Of a DNA stretch of 7,316 nt, positions 6,234-7,316 are shown in pieces (the stretch's first letter is position 1; the number at the start of each line of letters is the position of its first letter). The stretch lies in NCBI GenBank assembly GCA_030602935.1, contig JAUVYU010000029.1, positions 1 to 7,316 of the forward strand. The letters run 5' to 3'. The notes under the pieces were generated by a model. That model was not told the DNA's origin, ran no database searches, and saw only the letters and a list, made by a program, of their open reading frames with translations. The position numbers and the translations under genes were made by a program. The stretch comes from Candidatus Bathyarchaeota archaeon. Its GTDB lineage: Archaea > Thermoproteota > Bathyarchaeia > TCS64.

Positions 6234-6671
6234 TTACTTCGCTTCTTCCTTCAGCCGCTCAAGCCTGTCCCTGAACTCCCTGAGGACCTCCTCGTCCTCG
6301 ATGCCCGAGTTCTGGACCAAGTAGGATATCGCGGAGTCACCAAATGTCTCGAACAGCCCCTTGAAAACGTTTCTGACGACTGTGCCCTCGAACTGCATCC
6401 TCGACATGGCGGGTGTGTACTCGTACCGGATCCCTCCCTCCTTCACGAGGGCCCTCTCGACGAGGCCCTTGCCGTGGAGCCGGTCCAGGACTGTGGCTAC
6501 GGTGGTTATTGCGGAGCTTCTGCCCGTGTTCACCTCGGCGTGGATCTCCTTCACGTTCCCCTTCTGGAGGCTCCAGACCGCTTTCATCACGTCTGCCTCA
6601 AGCTCCCCCAGGACCTTGGATAGGTCCTCCTTGTTGGGGTGGAAGTCCAGCCAGTTCGCGTCCTCTGACAT
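6234..6671 (-). CDS. BlaI/MecI/CopY-family winged-helix transcriptional repressor
   Basis: A 145-residue DNA-binding protein of the penicillinase-repressor family. The winged-helix domain spans about 19-90. 'LGELEADVMKAVWSLQKGNVKEIHAEV' covers the first helices, 'SSAITTVATVLDRLHGKGLVERA' the recognition helix, and 'GGIRYEYTPAMS' the wing. Residues 95-142 form the helical dimerisation part. In the family such repressors bind TACA/TGTA dyads and are inactivated by a membrane protease or by metal. Here a perfect TACA/TGTA dyad sits 3 bases upstream of the start codon and a membrane M48 protease gene follows directly. A TATA box centred near 6699 predicts a leaderless mRNA starting at about ATG 6671. 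Autoregulation is therefore likely. The Asn-Phe bond cut in Staphylococcus BlaI is not conserved in my by-eye alignment (Tyr117-Leu118 there). No Cys is present, so CopY-like metal binding through cysteines is unlikely. Confidence 0.93.
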   Translation of the reverse strand: MSEDANWLDFHPNKEDLSKVLGELEADVMKAVWSLQKGNVKEIHAEVNTGRSSAITTVATVLDRLHGKGLVERALVKEGGIRYEYTPAMSRMQFEGTVVRNVFKGLFETFGDSAISYLVQNSGIEDEEVLREFRDRLERLKEEAK

Positions 6672-6674
6672 ACC

Positions 6675-6691
6675 AACTACATCCTGTAGTT
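6675..6691. promoter_or_regulatory. Operator 1: perfect inverted repeat, BlaI-type
   Basis: AACTACA-TCC-TGTAGTT is a perfect 7-base-pair dyad with a 3-base spacer. It contains the TACA/TGTA core recognised by BlaI/MecI/CopY repressors. It fills the interval between the TATA box (6696-6702, minus strand) and the predicted start of the repressor transcript. A protein bound here would block RNA polymerase recruitment, which fits autorepression. Binding by the neighbouring repressor is inferred. Confidence 0.8.
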
Positions 6692-6695
6692 AACC

Positions 6696-6702
6696 TTATA
6701 TT
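6696..6702 (-). promoter_or_regulatory. TATA box of the repressor-protease operon
   Basis: On the minus strand the sequence is AATATAA, flanked as CCAATATAAGG. Its centre at 6699 is 28 bases upstream of the ATG at 6671, giving a leader of only one or two bases. No Shine-Dalgarno site is seen, consistent with leaderless translation. Confidence 0.65.
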
Positions 6703-6713
6703 GGTGGGTTCTC

Positions 6714-6730
6714 AACTACAGGCGATAGTT
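6714..6730. promoter_or_regulatory. Operator 2: imperfect copy of the same dyad
   Basis: AACTACA-GGC-GATAGTT keeps the 7-3-7 arrangement with 5 of 7 arm pairs matching. Read on the plus strand it agrees with operator 1 read on the minus strand at 14 of 17 positions (AACTACAGG-N3-TAGTT). Centres are 39 bases apart. It lies just upstream of the TATA element of the divergent ABC permease gene, so it may affect that promoter. Its imperfect symmetry suggests weaker binding. Confidence 0.65.
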
Positions 6731-6740
6731 CGTCTCAGGA

Positions 6741-6749
6741 AATTTAAAC
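6741..6749 (+). promoter_or_regulatory. TATA box of the ABC permease gene
   Basis: AATTTAAAC, preceded by the BRE-like GGA, is centred near 6745. It predicts a transcript start near 6771, exactly at the permease ATG. This would make the mRNA leaderless and would exclude the GGTGAT at 6760-6765 from it. Confidence 0.55.
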
Positions 6750-6759
6750 ATAGCTGGTC

Positions 6760-6765
6760 GGTGAT
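6760..6765 (+). promoter_or_regulatory. GGTGAT ribosome site before the ABC permease
   Basis: GGTGAT ends 5 bases before ATG 6771, good spacing for an archaeal Shine-Dalgarno site. A TGA in frame at 6762-6764 rules out an ATG or other usual start further upstream. The site can act only if transcription begins upstream of 6760, which the TATA position does not predict. Confidence 0.45.
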
Positions 6766-6770
6766 GCCTG

Positions 6771-7316
6771 ATGCGGTCGATAACCCTTGTCGTCAAGAAC
6801 CTCTCCCGGAGGAAGGGGCGCTCCATCCTCAACACCATAGGGCTGATACTCGCCACCGCCGTCATCGTCTCGACGTTCACAATCTCCGGGGCGATGGAGA
6901 TCCAGATAGGCGAGGAGGTGGAGAAGTACGGCCCCAACATCGTCGTTAAGCCCGAGAGCTCCTCTATAACCATCCCATACGGCAGCGTCGTCGTGGGCCG
7001 CTCCACGTTCCCGGAGAGCAGCATCGAGGCCCTCGCCACCATCCCCAACGCGAAGAACCTGAGGATCGTCTCCCCGAAGGTCTTCGGCCAGGTGGAGATC
7101 GGCGGCAGCACTGTCCTGGTCGTGGGCGTAGACCCCGAGAGCGAGTACAATCTCAAGATCTGGTGGAAGATCGTGGGGGACCTCCCAAGGGAGGACTCGA
7201 ATGAGGCCTTGCTGGGCTCAGCAATCAAATCTACCCTAGGCTTGGCCTTGGGCATAGGTTTTCAGATCGGGGAGACTCAGTTCACCGTGGTAGGGTTCCT
7301 GGAAGAGACAGGGTCC
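6771..7316 (+). CDS. MacB/FtsX-type ABC transporter permease, N-terminal part
   Basis: An uninterrupted frame of 182 codons runs from ATG 6771 to the window edge with no stop, so the C-terminal part lies outside. The N-terminus has the MacB pattern: 'NLSRRKGRSILNTIGLILATAVIVS' with one membrane helix at about 19-41. A MacB-like extracytoplasmic domain follows, with 'KYGPNIVV' at 52-59, 'VLVVGVDPESEY' at 115-126, 'ALLGSAIKSTLGLALGIG' at 146-163 and 'FTVVGFLEETGS' at 171-182. Such permeases work with an ATP-binding subunit to drive export or mechanical work at the cell envelope; the ATPase would be expected just downstream, outside the window. The gene is divergent from the BlaI-like repressor, sharing a 99-base region with two operator-like dyads, so it is the likely target of that repressor. 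Substrate unknown. Confidence 0.88.
   Translation, partial: MRSITLVVKNLSRRKGRSILNTIGLILATAVIVSTFTISGAMEIQIGEEVEKYGPNIVVKPESSSITIPYGSVVVGRSTFPESSIEALATIPNAKNLRIVSPKVFGQVEIGGSTVLVVGVDPESEYNLKIWWKIVGDLPREDSNEALLGSAIKSTLGLALGIGFQIGETQFTVVGFLEETGS

Noticed and set aside
6716..7255. A 179-residue open frame on the minus strand across the permease gene
   Set aside because: The plus-strand frame has clear MacB/FtsX motifs and runs open to the window edge. The antisense frame has none and would run through operator 2 and both ends of the permease promoter.
1..7316. CRISPR arrays, tRNA or rRNA genes, insertion sequences, attachment sites
   Set aside because: I saw no regularly spaced repeats, cloverleaf-like sequence, transposase or terminal inverted repeats. 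Apart from short intergenic gaps of under 100 bases, the window is filled by genes.

Overview
The window is archaeal. Evidence for this: TATA/BRE-type promoter elements (TTTAA, TTTTTATAA, AATATAA and AATTTAAAC placed about 27 bases before predicted transcript starts), several genes that appear leaderless, GGAGG/GGTGA-type ribosome sites elsewhere, a UPF0148 zinc-ribbon protein, and an aconitase-X/UbiD gene set typical of the archaeal mevalonate pathway. The DNA is GC-rich and arginine is often AGG. I cannot name the phylum. The aconitase-X route argues against Sulfolobales, haloarchaea and Thermoplasmatales, which are known to use other mevalonate variants.

Layout. (1) Bases 2-1999, plus strand: a three-gene isoprenoid operon. 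It holds the C-terminal end of a UbiD-family decarboxylase (probable anhydromevalonate phosphate decarboxylase), then the large and small subunits of the aconitase-X-type phosphomevalonate dehydratase. Together they would convert mevalonate 5-phosphate to isopentenyl phosphate. (2) 2093-3241: an M24 (Xaa-Pro dipeptidase-like) metallopeptidase with its own promoter. (3) 3296-3913: thymidylate kinase, whose promoter shares a 15-base BRE/TATA element with the M24 gene. It has Ala in place of the Asp of the DRY box. (4) 3966-4823: a ten-helix EamA/DMT transporter. It meets the next gene tail to tail, and a single CTAG palindrome supplies both stop codons.

(5) 4820-6671, minus strand: read in transcription order, a BlaI/MecI-type winged-helix repressor, a membrane M48 (HtpX-like) metalloprotease 3 bases downstream, then a UPF0148 zinc-ribbon protein. 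(6) 6771 to the end, plus strand: the N-terminal part of a MacB/FtsX-type ABC permease. It is divergent from the repressor and open at the window edge.

The most interesting part is the 99-base divergent region 6672-6770. It carries two copies of a 17-base BlaI-like dyad, AACTACAGG-N3-TAGTT, in opposite orientation, one beside each promoter. The first is a perfect inverted repeat (AACTACA-TCC-TGTAGTT) lying exactly between the TATA box and the predicted leaderless start of the repressor gene. Together these suggest an archaeal analogue of the bacterial BlaI-BlaR1 circuit. An M48 rather than M56 membrane protease is paired with the repressor, and the pair would control itself and a cell-envelope ABC exporter. 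This is inference from sequence and layout, not a demonstrated system.
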